Positions 18,708 through 27,986 are shown, counted from the first letter of the stretch. The stretch: DNA of 64,000 nucleotides from an uncultured Pelagibacteraceae bacterium (GCA_902516435.1 CABXYF010000003.1:1-64000), one strand, 5' to 3'. Program-made: numbers and translations. Notes: generated by a model not told the origin, from the sequence alone.

Positions 18708-21182
18708 TTAGCTATTTTTAAATTCATCAATTGTAATTTTTGTATCATACAAGCCTACTTCTTTTGGGCTATATTTTGTATAACCGCCCGCATAATATAA
18801 GGATGCGTTTTCATATCTTTTAAATGCAAATACAGCTGAGTTCATTAAAGATGAATTAAATACTCCTAAGGTTAGTAGTAATTCAAAATCTTTGATTGAA
18901 AGGCCAGTAACCTTTTTAAACAAACCAGGCTCTAACTGTGTAATAACATCTTTTAGAGTTTGTTCTCTATAATCAGTTAAATACATAAACACAGGAATTC
19001 TTGTTGATAATTTTTGTAGTTTTTCTTGTATTTTTTTTCTTAGACTTTTTTGTTCTTTTTCTGCTTCAGATAGCTCCTTTTTTGTTTTACTATCAATTTT
19101 GTCATCTCTACTATCATTTTTAATTTTTTTTATTTTTTCTGATCGATTAATTATTTTTTCAATATCTGAGTTTAAAGATCTAAAACCTTCTACATTCATT
19201 AGTGCATCAATAGCTTTCTGATTATCCATTAATTTTTTAAGAGTTATATCATCTACATTTACTAGTTTAGCACTCTCAAATTTTTTAGCTAACTGTGACC
19301 CTGACGTACCAACCATACTAAAATCTAGAACTTCTTGAGCGTTTATTTTTTTCATTGAAGTTCCATCAAAACAAAGTATCGGTAAGAATTTAATAAATTC
19401 CTCTATTTTTTCCTCTGGATTGTTTTCATTAATATTAAGTCTACAGCTATAATCTGTTACAAGTTTTAAAGCTCTGTTTGGGGCAAAGTCAAAAAGATAA
19501 CACTCTTGTTTAAGAATTGTTTCTTCATTAATATCATCTTTTAAAGTCCACGGTGACTGAACTCTAAAAGCAGATTGGAAATAAGTTTCAGGAGATTTTG
19601 TATTTCTCAACATGAAAATTCCACTCCAAGGTTTTATAGTGACACCAGTAGTAAGTTTTCCACAAGATAAAGTAATTGTTTTTGTTTCAAGAGGATCGGA
19701 CATCCTATCTCTTACTGGTTTTAAAGCCTTCACACCTATGCCTGCTTTTTTTCCAGCACAAACTATAATTTCAAAACTTTGATAAAATGAATTTTGTTTT
19801 TTTTTTAATAAATTGTGCATAGCCCAACATGATGAAACGGATGGTAAAAACCAAAAAGTGTGAGTTAAAATATTTAACAGGTTAGAGTCTAAAAATGGAA
19901 GTGCTGGTTTTGCTATGCCAAGTTTTAAATTATCATAAATATTTTCAAATCCAGTTCCTCTAATTAAATCTAACCATTTTTGAACCTCATTTTCATATTT
20001 GAATTTAGCATCATTTTCCTCACCCTCAGATTTAAAGAAAATATTTAGATCAAATTCATCATATTCTCCTTTTTCAGTTATTTTTATAATTGCATCTGGT
20101 AATTGGTAAGTCATCATAACTAGTCTTGGTAAAGATTTGTATGGGTTGTTTTTCCCAGTCCAATTTTCTTTTGCATCTTGTTCATCGGTATAAGTCCAAT
20201 TATAAATTTGTTCTTCAATAAATTCACCTGATTCAATAGCTTTAAATGGAGTTCCACTTAAATATAAATAATGGTTTGTTTTTAAGGGTGAGATGTCCTC
20301 ACTCCAATCATCAATACCTGTTCCGATTGAGTCGTTCATTTCAGTTTTACTCTCATTTTCATATAGCTCTTTAGCGGTGTCCCTCCATGAGCCATAATGG
20401 TATTCATCTAAAACAATACAATCCCAATTAATCTTATGAGCCCATCTATTTTTAATCTTGATCCCTCCAGAAGAAGTTTTGCCAAGAAAATCTTGAAACG
20501 ATGCAAAACAAACAAAGGGTTTTGATTTATTTATTTCAGAATATTTTACACCATCTTTTGAAATAAATTGCCAATCATTAAAATCTTTATGAGTCATTAA
20601 ATCTTCATTCCATGAATTTTCAACAGCTGGCTTAAAAGTAAGAATTAAAATTTTTTTCCAATTCATCTTTTGAGAAAGTTTATAGGTCGTAAAAGTTTTT
20701 CCAAATCTCATTTTACAATTCCATAAAAAATGAGGAACTTTTTTTTCAATATTTCTGTAATTTCTAAAATATGTCGAAGTTTTTTTTATTGCTTCTTTTT
20801 GTTCAGGTCGCAAACCAAAACTCACTGTTCTATTAAAATCTATTGTTGAGTTGTTTTTAATAGATATTATTGCTGATTTAAGTTGATTAATTGTACATTT
20901 AAACCACTCACCACCAACATTTTCTATGCCATTTAATTTGAGAATTCTATGTACGTCATTATCTTTGAAAAAAGTTCCATCACTCTTAACAGCACTTTCT
21001 ATATATAAAATCTCATACTTTAAAATACCCGAGGGTCCTTTCGTTGGGAAATGTTCTTTCATTCTTTCTTCAACAGATCGTGTAGTATAACCAATTTTTA
21101 TTAAACTTTTGTATTCGGGTTTTTTTTCTGTATATGCATAGATTTTAGGAGATATATCTGGCCTTGTTGGAAAATTATCCAT
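18708..21182 (-). CDS. GIY-YIG-like nuclease fused to DEAD/DEAH helicase, restriction-type protein
   Basis: Taking the ATG at 21182 gives 824 aa. The N-terminus has a T5orf172/MUG113-type GIY-YIG domain (KIYAYTEKK, then LIKIGYTTRSVEERM, then GGEWFKC). A superfamily 2 helicase follows, with motif I NCKMRFGKT (about residues 155-163) and motif II DEYH (259-262); later SF2 motifs (YLSGTPFKA, FRVQSP) are visible. A coiled-coil-like region lies near residue 690. Its start overlaps the methylase stop (TGATG). With two methylase-like genes upstream it is probably the ATP-dependent cleavage component of a restriction system. Confidence 0.8.
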   Translation of the reverse strand: MDNFPTRPDISPKIYAYTEKKPEYKSLIKIGYTTRSVEERMKEHFPTKGPSGILKYEILYIESAVKSDGTFFKDNDVHRILKLNGIENVGGEWFKCTINQLKSAIISIKNNSTIDFNRTVSFGLRPEQKEAIKKTSTYFRNYRNIEKKVPHFLWNCKMRFGKTFTTYKLSQKMNWKKILILTFKPAVENSWNEDLMTHKDFNDWQFISKDGVKYSEINKSKPFVCFASFQDFLGKTSSGGIKIKNRWAHKINWDCIVLDEYHYGSWRDTAKELYENESKTEMNDSIGTGIDDWSEDISPLKTNHYLYLSGTPFKAIESGEFIEEQIYNWTYTDEQDAKENWTGKNNPYKSLPRLVMMTYQLPDAIIKITEKGEYDEFDLNIFFKSEGEENDAKFKYENEVQKWLDLIRGTGFENIYDNLKLGIAKPALPFLDSNLLNILTHTFWFLPSVSSCWAMHNLLKKKQNSFYQSFEIIVCAGKKAGIGVKALKPVRDRMSDPLETKTITLSCGKLTTGVTIKPWSGIFMLRNTKSPETYFQSAFRVQSPWTLKDDINEETILKQECYLFDFAPNRALKLVTDYSCRLNINENNPEEKIEEFIKFLPILCFDGTSMKKINAQEVLDFSMVGTSGSQLAKKFESAKLVNVDDITLKKLMDNQKAIDALMNVEGFRSLNSDIEKIINRSEKIKKIKNDSRDDKIDSKTKKELSEAEKEQKSLRKKIQEKLQKLSTRIPVFMYLTDYREQTLKDVITQLEPGLFKKVTGLSIKDFELLLTLGVFNSSLMNSAVFAFKRYENASLYYAGGYTKYSPKEVGLYDTKITIDEFKNS

Positions 21183-22684
21183 CACATTTCTTTAATAAGA
21201 TTTTCTATATGCTCTATTTCTTTTTCAGATAACTTGTATTTTTTGTATAATTTTTTGTCGTTCCAATCTTGATCAAAATTTTCTTGAGGTACAAATTGGA
21301 AGCAACTTTTTGTAATGTTCATTGATGAAAGTGTTAAAAGGACAAGAAATCTTACAAACTTAGTTTTAAAGAAATTTACACAATTCTCAGCTTGAATTTT
21401 TTTTTCAAATGAATTTAAAACTAAATAAGTTTCTGATGTTACTTGATTAATTCCACTTATTTTTACTTTTGTTATTACATTGGATTTTCCATCTTTAGAA
21501 TTATTTACACCTCCCCTATCTGGGTTAACTTTTCCAATATAAACATTATACTTATTTATTAAATTTGCATTATTAGTTACTAAATCTTTTTTAATATACC
21601 CAATACCTCCACTTGATATAAGTTGAGCTGAGTCATTAAAAAAAGAATTTTTTCCTCTTACAGAAGTGTCAATGCCATAGGGTTTTCTTGATAGAACAAT
21701 TTCGTTAAAAAACTTTTGATTTTCATTAAATTTTCTAACAATACCCAATCCAATATTATCTCTTATGAATATTTCATTTTCATTAAGTTTTCTGTTTAGT
21801 GAATCTTTATTGTTACTATTTATAGAAGTAAACTTACAAGTACCTTTATAATTTTTATCCCACAAAAAATAGCAAACACCTCCTGCAATATCAACACCTG
21901 GAAAACAATCGCGACTTTTTGGATAATCAATTAATTCTTTCAACCTTTGATCGTTTAGCATGTTTTTTCTAAAATCATCCAACCCCTTACCGCCTGCAAA
22001 CCATCTTGAGGGTATTATCATAGACAAATAATTTGGATTAAGACGCTTTGCCTGTTCTACAAACAATTGAAATATTGGTTTTGCACTTATGCCGTGACCT
22101 CCATCAGTCATCTGATAAGGAGGGTTTCCAATAATAACATCAAATTTCATTTTAAATAATTTTTCTAAATTATTTTCATGTATAAATGAATATGCATAAT
22201 TTTCCAATTGCTCATCTCTCTCAAATATTTCTTTATTAACACCACAAAAATTACATAAATTTTTTGAATTCCATGAATGATTGTATTTATAAAATTTTAT
22301 ATTTCCCTCAATTGAATTAAAATTAGAAATTGAATATTTTCCATTAGCATATTTTGAGCAATAAACAGTTCTTCTACTTAACAATGCGGTTAATTCTGTA
22401 ATAGCCAATCCAAAGACTTGATTTTTTAAGATATGATCTATTCTTCTATCAAGTTTTGGTATTTTTTTTGAGAGTCCTTTAATCAGTCTTTTTGTTATTT
22501 CTCTTAAAAATACTCCTGATTTTGAAAAAGGATCCAAAAATTTAATATTTTCATTTTGCCAAATTTCTTCAGGAAGTTTATCCAGCATATCTGAGACTAT
22601 TTTAGGTGGGGTAAAAACCTCATCACTACTAAGGTTTGCTATACACGTTAAAATATCGGGATTATGTATCTTCTCTAGTTTCAT
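21182..22684 (-). CDS. Eco57I-like N6-adenine DNA methyltransferase
   Basis: A 500-aa protein with a SAM-binding motif I variant (FLDPFSKSGVFL, about residues 49-60) and the catalytic motif IV IIGNPPYQ (NPPY at 187-190), typical of N6-adenine methylases of the Eco57I/type I M group. A CxxC pair (CNFC, residues 144-147) may bind zinc. The C-terminal half should hold target recognition. It overlaps the upstream 222-aa gene by 23 bp and the helicase gene by 1 bp, so the three form one operon. Confidence 0.85.
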   Translation of the reverse strand: MKLEKIHNPDILTCIANLSSDEVFTPPKIVSDMLDKLPEEIWQNENIKFLDPFSKSGVFLREITKRLIKGLSKKIPKLDRRIDHILKNQVFGLAITELTALLSRRTVYCSKYANGKYSISNFNSIEGNIKFYKYNHSWNSKNLCNFCGVNKEIFERDEQLENYAYSFIHENNLEKLFKMKFDVIIGNPPYQMTDGGHGISAKPIFQLFVEQAKRLNPNYLSMIIPSRWFAGGKGLDDFRKNMLNDQRLKELIDYPKSRDCFPGVDIAGGVCYFLWDKNYKGTCKFTSINSNNKDSLNRKLNENEIFIRDNIGLGIVRKFNENQKFFNEIVLSRKPYGIDTSVRGKNSFFNDSAQLISSGGIGYIKKDLVTNNANLINKYNVYIGKVNPDRGGVNNSKDGKSNVITKVKISGINQVTSETYLVLNSFEKKIQAENCVNFFKTKFVRFLVLLTLSSMNITKSCFQFVPQENFDQDWNDKKLYKKYKLSEKEIEHIENLIKEM

Positions 22685-23330
22685 ATAGTTTTAGAAAATT
22701 AATTAATGGATATTCTTTTATAGGATTTGGTATTATCGCTTCCTCTCCTAAGTCTGAGAATAACGTTCCTTCCTCAAATGGAGAATAATCGACTAAATTT
22801 TTATACTCAAAATCTCTTCTTTTAATTTTATCATCAATTAAAGACCATTCAGATAAAATTAAAGGCTTTTTTTTATTTGGAGAAATGAATGTCAAAGCAT
22901 CTGCGCAAACTATGTTTTTTTCTAAAATAAATTTTATATTTTTAAGAAGTTCTATATTTTCACTTTTAAAAAGATTTTTATAATTATTTTTAAAAATATT
23001 AAGAAGTCTTTTTTGAGTTATGTTTACATTGTCTTGAATTATATCAACTCCATACAATGATCCGATCAGTAATACTGAAAATTTATCATATGAGTATTGA
23101 TTTTTTTTATATAAATTATTTAGAATTGCTAATTTTCTTATTAATATTTCAGACAAAAAGTTTCCATTTCCACAAGCAGGTTCTAAAAATCTAGAATCTA
23201 TTCTATCTGTTTGGTCTTTTACCAAATTTAACATATCATTAACTTCTTTTTCTGAAGTGTAAACTTCACCAAAACTACTTACTCTCTCTTTAGAGATTAT
23301 TTGTTTTGATTTAGTAATTTTTTCTTCCAT
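22662..23330 (-). CDS. DNA methyltransferase-like subunit lacking the catalytic NPPY motif
   Basis: A 222-aa protein. SAM-binding motif I is clear (FLEPACGNGNFLSEIL, about residues 48-63), preceded by the family start SKERVSSFGEVYTS. There is no (D/N)PP(Y/F) motif and the protein ends near FSDLGEEAIIPNPIKEYPLI. I recognise this as a recurring short partner protein of Eco57I-type methylases with helicase-nucleases. It probably acts with the 500-aa protein as a two-part modification enzyme. First gene of the operon. Confidence 0.75.
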   Translation of the reverse strand: MEEKITKSKQIISKERVSSFGEVYTSEKEVNDMLNLVKDQTDRIDSRFLEPACGNGNFLSEILIRKLAILNNLYKKNQYSYDKFSVLLIGSLYGVDIIQDNVNITQKRLLNIFKNNYKNLFKSENIELLKNIKFILEKNIVCADALTFISPNKKKPLILSEWSLIDDKIKRRDFEYKNLVDYSPFEEGTLFSDLGEEAIIPNPIKEYPLINFLKLYETREDT

Positions 23331-23359
23331 AATTTAGATTTTAAGTGTGTCGAAATTAA

Positions 23360-23488
23360 TTATAATTTTTTATCATTAAGCTTAGTCATAGCTTTTCCTG
23401 GGGAAAAAGTATAATCATTGTCATCCATTAATTTTCCACTTCCATCATAAAGCTTCCAATTAAATTTTACTTTATCTTTTTGCTTCAT
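23360..23488 (-). CDS. Small hypothetical protein (42 aa)
   Basis: ATG at 23488 to TAA at 23360 encodes MKQKDKVKFNWKLYDGSGKL and 22 further residues (ending TKLNDKKL). It is soluble, basic and of sensible composition. It lies alone between the restriction-type operon and the SGNH gene. Only an open frame and amino-acid composition support it. Confidence 0.4.
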   Translation of the reverse strand: MKQKDKVKFNWKLYDGSGKLMDDNDYTFSPGKAMTKLNDKKL

Positions 23489-23518
23489 TATTATGACCCT
23501 ATCGCAGGCATTAGACTA

Positions 23519-23656
23519 TTACCAAGCAGTCAGTTTCCAACACTTATCTGCATCTTCTAGACGAACGTAACAACCCAGAAAAGACATTAGTTTAAATGCA
23601 AAAAATCCTCCAATTAAGACTATTGCTATTAATATAATTGGATTAATTTTTTTCAT
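23519..23656 (-). CDS. Small membrane-anchored protein (45 aa)
   Basis: ATG at 23656, MKKINPIILIAIVLIGGFFA followed by FKLMSFLGCYVRLEDADKCW and a short end. One N-terminal membrane helix (residues 5-22) precedes a short outside part with two cysteines. It sits 30 bp upstream of the previous small frame on the same strand. No family recognised. Confidence 0.45.
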   Translation of the reverse strand: MKKINPIILIAIVLIGGFFAFKLMSFLGCYVRLEDADKCWKLTAW

Positions 23657-23685
23657 CTTCAAAATTTTATCACTATTAAAAATTA

Positions 23686-24738
23686 TTAGTTTAATTTTTT
23701 TGATAATTCTTCAGCTAGTATATCATATCCTTTGTTATTAAAATGAGTTGGTAATCGATAATGAAAAACACTCAGGGAGTCCTCTAAATTATGATATATT
23801 TCAGATCCATCAATGAAATCAAAATTATATTTTTTAGCAGTTTTTTCAACTAATTTTTTTAAATTATTTAATTGAGTTAATTGTGGATGATTTATTTTAT
23901 TATAAGCAAGCCTTGTATATTTGGGTATGTAAAATATTATTTTTTTTTCAACATTTTTTGAAATCAAATAGTTATTTAAATCAGCAAAAGTAGTATCATA
24001 ATTATTATCATTCAAAAGAAGCTTTGGATAGGTTTTGAAATACTTTATCAATGTACCAAATCCTCTAGAATAATTTGATAAATATAATTTAAATTTTAAA
24101 AGAAAAAAATTTTCACTCGGTCTGTGATCTACCTCAATTTTACCATTGTTAGTACCTTTAGCGTATCCACTTTTACATGCAACCTCACGACCAAAATATT
24201 TATTTAAATCCTCATGATCATTTCCTTCATAAAAAAGCCAAATAAATGTATTAAATTTTGTATTATTTTTTTCAACTAAGCACTTTAACAATTCTTTTTG
24301 AAAATATGGCCCAGTACCAGGCACTGAAATATTCAATATTTTTTCATTATTAATTTTTTTTTTTAACCTTGTTGTGATGTCAAAAGGATAATTTACACAA
24401 CTTGATATGCCAAATGAATCACCTACGATAATTACATCGGTATTATAAAATAATTCGTTTGGATTGCTTCTAAAACCAAAATCATCTGGCTCATAGGCTG
24501 TATTATAAAAGCCATTTTCACTAGCACCACATTTATGGGCAAAATATTTAGTATTTTCTTTGAAAGATATTTCGTAATCTTTTTTTAAATTCTCATCTTT
24601 AGATACGTATACCGCTTGTGTAATATTAATATTAAATATATTGAAAAGAGGTACGCCTCCTAGAAAATAATTTAATGAACTAAAAAATATTAATATAAAT
24701 ATAAATAAAGTTAAAATTGTGAAAAGAAAATTTTTCAT
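23686..24738 (-). CDS. Membrane-anchored SGNH/GDSL-type hydrolase
   Basis: A 350-aa protein with an N-terminal membrane helix (residues 4-26). The SGNH blocks can be read: VIIVGDSFGISSCV (nucleophile Ser in GDSF), NISVPGTGPY (block II Gly), LFYEGNDHEDL (block III Asn) and LPTHFNNKGY with the catalytic His near the C-terminus. Such proteins add or remove acetyl groups on cell-surface polysaccharides. It lies 29 bp after nadK on the same strand and near other envelope genes (GDPD-like, phospho-transferase-like). Confidence 0.7.
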   Translation of the reverse strand: MKNFLFTILTLFIFILIFFSSLNYFLGGVPLFNIFNINITQAVYVSKDENLKKDYEISFKENTKYFAHKCGASENGFYNTAYEPDDFGFRSNPNELFYNTDVIIVGDSFGISSCVNYPFDITTRLKKKINNEKILNISVPGTGPYFQKELLKCLVEKNNTKFNTFIWLFYEGNDHEDLNKYFGREVACKSGYAKGTNNGKIEVDHRPSENFFLLKFKLYLSNYSRGFGTLIKYFKTYPKLLLNDNNYDTTFADLNNYLISKNVEKKIIFYIPKYTRLAYNKINHPQLTQLNNLKKLVEKTAKKYNFDFIDGSEIYHNLEDSLSVFHYRLPTHFNNKGYDILAEELSKKLN

Positions 24739-24767
24739 AAAGATAATCTCAATTAATAAAGATAAAT

Positions 24768-25538
24768 TTAAGACGTTTCTTTCCTTATTTGTTCAATTTT
24801 AATTTTTTTTTGTAAACTTCTGTTTTTATCATATAGAAGATTAAACTTAATTTTGTTATTGGTTTTAATTGTAATTAATTTAGCGTTTCTTACTTCTGAG
24901 TTGTCTGCAACAGCACTTATTGGTCTTTTTGATGGATTTAAATTATTTATAATAATTTTAGTTTGATCGTTAACAACTTTTCCCTTCCATCTTCTGGGTC
25001 TAAAAGCACTTATTGGAGAAATAGATAGTTTTTTTGAATGCAAACTTAAAATAGGTCCATGTACAGATAAATTATAAGCAGTGCTTCCGGCAGGCGTTGA
25101 AACCAGCACACCATCTGAAACTAATTCTTTTATTATTTGTCTTGAACCCTGCTTTATAGAAAGTGATGCCGCTTGTCTACTTTGTCTTAGAATTGAAACT
25201 TCATTAATTGCAATAAATCTTTTAGTTTGATTATTTCTGTTTTTAACAATCATTTCTAAAGGAGAAATAGAAACCAAATTTGTTTTAGACAGATTTTTAA
25301 TAATATTTTTAGAAGAAAATTTATTCATCAAGAAACCATAGTTACCTGAATTAATTCCATAAAATAGTTTTTTAGAATTCTTATTTTTTTTTAGTGTTTG
25401 TAGCATAAATCCATCTCCTCCAATCACAATAACAAGATTTTCTTTTTTAAATTGTTCTTGATAAAGTTTTTTAGTTAATAAATGTTTAATCTTTAAAGAT
25501 CTTTTATTTTTATCAGAAATAATCTGAAGTCTAATCAT
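24768..25538 (-). CDS. nadK: NAD kinase
   Basis: Makes NADP from NAD and ATP, 256 aa. The signature VIVGGDGFMLQTL carries the catalytic GGDG. The NSGNYGFLMN loop (usually N-x-G-x-x-G-F-L) and the SDGVLVSTPAGSTAYNLS NAD-binding segment are present. It starts 4 bp after the 3' end of tRNA-Leu on the same strand, so it is probably expressed from the tRNA promoter. Confidence 0.95.
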   Translation of the reverse strand: MIRLQIISDKNKRSLKIKHLLTKKLYQEQFKKENLVIVIGGDGFMLQTLKKNKNSKKLFYGINSGNYGFLMNKFSSKNIIKNLSKTNLVSISPLEMIVKNRNNQTKRFIAINEVSILRQSRQAASLSIKQGSRQIIKELVSDGVLVSTPAGSTAYNLSVHGPILSLHSKKLSISPISAFRPRRWKGKVVNDQTKIIINNLNPSKRPISAVADNSEVRNAKLITIKTNNKIKFNLLYDKNRSLQKKIKIEQIRKETS

Positions 25539-25542
25539 TTAG

Positions 25543-25628
25543 TGGTGCCCTCGGCCAGACTCGAACTGGCACTCCGCAAGCGGCAAGGATTTTAAGTCCT
25601 TTGTGTCTACCAATTTCACCACGAGGGC
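25543..25628 (-). tRNA. trnL: tRNA-Leu (anticodon UAA)
   Basis: An 86-nt class II tRNA on the minus strand: acceptor GCCCTCG / CGAGGGC, anticodon loop CTTAAAA (TAA), long variable arm, T-arm GTTCGAGTC and encoded CCA. nadK follows after 4 bp. A 48-bp sequence 14 bp upstream of its 5' end is repeated 2.3 kb away. Confidence 0.97.
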
Positions 25629-25641
25629 ATTTGTGAATTTC

Positions 25642-25689
25642 ATGAGTGTTTATGCCAATATTTATAATTGAACAAGAGGAATAAGTAAA
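25642..25689 (+). repeat. 48-bp direct repeat, copy 1, beside tRNA-Leu
   Basis: A gapless 48-bp segment matches 27987-28034 at 41 positions by eye, including a 13-base identical core AATATTTATAATT. This copy lies in the 5' flank of minus-strand tRNA-Leu. The second copy lies after a two-gene cassette in the same orientation. Because neighbouring genes are oriented differently at the two copies, a shared promoter does not explain it well. Confidence 0.65.
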
Positions 25690-25711
25690 TTTTTTTTATT
25701 TTATCTCTCTG

Positions 25712-25733
25712 CTTACTAGTTTCTTACTAGTTG
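25712..25733 (+). repeat. Tandem 11-mers beside the 48-bp repeat
   Basis: CTTACTAGTTT and CTTACTAGTTG lie in tandem with one mismatch, 22 bp inside the first 48-bp repeat. The 11-bp period and two-copy layout match the repeats near the tRNA-Thr fragments. No partner pair is seen at the other end of the cassette. Confidence 0.5.
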
Positions 25734-25761
25734 TCCTCTATTATCTAGTCTTAACTTAAAA

Positions 25762-26535
25762 TTAAAATAAATTATCTGTATAGATTTCATCTGCACCAAA
25801 AAATATTTTATATTGTAAAAACCTTAAATAGGAGTTCACTGTATACACATATATAAAAAAATCTTTATTTTTAATTTTGTCTACAATCCCACTTCTAAGT
25901 CTCGGAGGATCCATAGTTAAACCAAATAAATCTAAATTTTCAATAATTTTAATAATTTTTTCATTTGAATAAGATCCTACTCTATATAATGTAAATATAA
26001 TTTCTTCGTAACCTAATTTCTTTACAGCAAAATATTCATCTTCGTTATAAATTTGTGGGATAAATCTTGTAGAAAATTGTTCGAAATAACTTTTAATAAA
26101 CTTAAGTCCTGTAAGATTATCAGTTTTAAAATCAGTTATAACAATGATTTCTTGATTTTCCTCTAAAAACTTTTTTAAAGTATCATCATAACAAAAATCA
26201 TTTTCAGGAAATTGTTTGTCAAGAGGATTTAATCTTGCCCTTAATGTAGGATCTTGTTTAACTTCATTGAAATATTTATCATGCATTAAAGGATCGTGTA
26301 CGCAAACTAACCTATTGTCTTTAGTAAGCTGCAAATCTAGTTCAATATATTTTGTGTATTTAGAATTAAAATTCATTGCCGCTATTGAATTTGTATATTT
26401 AATGCCATTATACTCTCCGCCAGCATGTGCGACCCTAAACGTTTTTAAAGAATTAAAATATAAAAATAAAATAACACCTAAAAATATAGAAAATAATAAT
26501 GATATATAAAAGTAGTATTTATATTTTGTTTTCAT
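25762..26535 (-). CDS. Glycerophosphodiester phosphodiesterase-like membrane-anchored protein
   Basis: ATG at 26535 gives 257 aa; a TTG 12 bp upstream is less likely. After an N-terminal membrane helix (about residues 7-26) the GDPD fold starts with VAHAGGEYNG (usually HRG), then IELDLQLTKDNRLVCVHDPL with the metal-binding Glu/Asp and catalytic His-Asp. The C-terminal strand YVYTVNS is also typical. Probably cleaves glycerophosphodiesters or surface phosphodiesters outside the membrane. Divergent from the next gene with an 18-bp gap. Confidence 0.75.
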   Translation of the reverse strand: MKTKYKYYFYISLLFSIFLGVILFLYFNSLKTFRVAHAGGEYNGIKYTNSIAAMNFNSKYTKYIELDLQLTKDNRLVCVHDPLMHDKYFNEVKQDPTLRARLNPLDKQFPENDFCYDDTLKKFLEENQEIIVITDFKTDNLTGLKFIKSYFEQFSTRFIPQIYNEDEYFAVKKLGYEEIIFTLYRVGSYSNEKIIKIIENLDLFGLTMDPPRLRSGIVDKIKNKDFFIYVYTVNSYLRFLQYKIFFGADEIYTDNLF

Positions 26536-26553
26536 ATATAAAATCAATCCAAT

Positions 26554-27957
26554 ATGATAAAATTAAAAAAAATTACAAGTTTAGATTTTTTTAAATACTT
26601 TTATTTAGTTTTTTTTTCTAATTTTTTAGCATTATTTCTTTTAAATGATACAACAAGTTTTAATCTAGGATTATTATCTATTCAAAGTTTATTTTATAGC
26701 ATTAACAATTTACTTTTTATTTTTTTTATTTTATTTGAGACGGTATCAGCTTATCTTGATTATTATGGTTTAACTCTACATTTTATTGAATTAATTTTAA
26801 CTGATATTAAAAATCTCAATTCAGAATTTAGTATTTATATTGTATTTAAAAATTTTAAATATTTAATTTTTTTTATTTTAAATATTGTTTTACTGTTTTG
26901 CAGAGAAAATTTAATTAAATTATTGCAGTTAATAATTTATAACAGAAAATTATTATTCTATTTAATTTCTATTATTATAATTTTGATACCTTTAACTATC
27001 TACAAAGTTAAAGATAATAAGTACTTTGAAATTATCTATCAAAGATCAGTTGACAAAATTTATTTTATAATTAGCGGGAATTTTTTTCGAAATGATAATT
27101 GGTATGTTGTTTCTAAAAATACCATCAAATATAATAGAAAAGATAACATATTAACACAATTTTCATTTGAAAAACTTTTTGAAAATCAAAATGATGTCCA
27201 AAATATTTTTGTAATAATTAATGAAAGCTATCCAAATTTTAAAGATAAAAATATAAAAAAAAAGCTTAACTATGCATTAGAGTCAAATTTACAAAATGTA
27301 AAGATTTCAAAATATAAAAAAGATTGGAATAGTAAATATAGCACACAAGGTGCTGAAATGGATTTCTTTTGCGATAAAAAAGGTAGCTGGGATTCATTTA
27401 AACATCATTTTAGTAAATTTCTCTCAAAAAATGATTGTTGGATAAACAAATTTAAAAATAGACACAATATTTTTATTCATTCTTTTGACAAATATTCCTT
27501 TGGTAGAGATCGATACTATTTAGAAGAAAATCCTTTTTTTGATGAGGTTTATTTTAAAAAAGATTTATCAGAATTAGGATATAGTACTTGCGATACTAAT
27601 TGGTATTACCCTGGAATATGTGAAAAAGAAATAGTAAATAAGCTATTACATAAACTTCAAAAAAATCAAAAAAAACAATTCATTTTATATTTAACTGTAG
27701 AAAATCACATACCTGTTCATGTTAAAAATTATAAAGAAAGTATCTGTAAAAATTATCCTTTAAATTTACATCCTCAATTTTGTACATTGTTCCATTATCA
27801 ATTAAATTTTAATAATGAAATTAATAAATTTATAAATAATTTAAATTCAGATGATTTACTTGTACTATTTTCAGATACACCTCCATTATTATCAAAAAAA
27901 GATAGAGTTCATTTTGAGGATTATATTGATGTATTTTTTTTTAAAAAAGAATTCTAA
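26554..27957 (+). CDS. Sulfatase/alkaline-phosphatase-superfamily membrane protein (phospho-group transferase type)
   Basis: A 467-aa protein with four to five N-terminal membrane helices (to about residue 150), then an extracytoplasmic domain. Motifs of the EptA/OpgE/LtaS group are visible: FVIINESYPNF (metal Glu), YSTQGAEMDFFC (Thr nucleophile), LYLTVENHIPVH and LVLFSDTPPLL with the metal Asp. Such enzymes move phosphoethanolamine or phosphoglycerol onto surface glycans. The coding sequence is extremely rich in Phe, Ile, Lys and Asn, even for this genome. Paired with the GDPD-like gene inside the repeat-bounded cassette. Confidence 0.7.
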   Translation: MIKLKKITSLDFFKYFYLVFFSNFLALFLLNDTTSFNLGLLSIQSLFYSINNLLFIFFILFETVSAYLDYYGLTLHFIELILTDIKNLNSEFSIYIVFKNFKYLIFFILNIVLLFCRENLIKLLQLIIYNRKLLFYLISIIIILIPLTIYKVKDNKYFEIIYQRSVDKIYFIISGNFFRNDNWYVVSKNTIKYNRKDNILTQFSFEKLFENQNDVQNIFVIINESYPNFKDKNIKKKLNYALESNLQNVKISKYKKDWNSKYSTQGAEMDFFCDKKGSWDSFKHHFSKFLSKNDCWINKFKNRHNIFIHSFDKYSFGRDRYYLEENPFFDEVYFKKDLSELGYSTCDTNWYYPGICEKEIVNKLLHKLQKNQKKQFILYLTVENHIPVHVKNYKESICKNYPLNLHPQFCTLFHYQLNFNNEINKFINNLNSDDLLVLFSDTPPLLSKKDRVHFEDYIDVFFFKKEF

Positions 27958-27986
27958 TTATATTTAAATATAGATATGGGTATTTA

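Noticed and set aside
25762-26547. TTG start for the GDPD-like protein
   Set aside because: An ATG four codons downstream gives the same membrane helix and lies further from the divergent gene.
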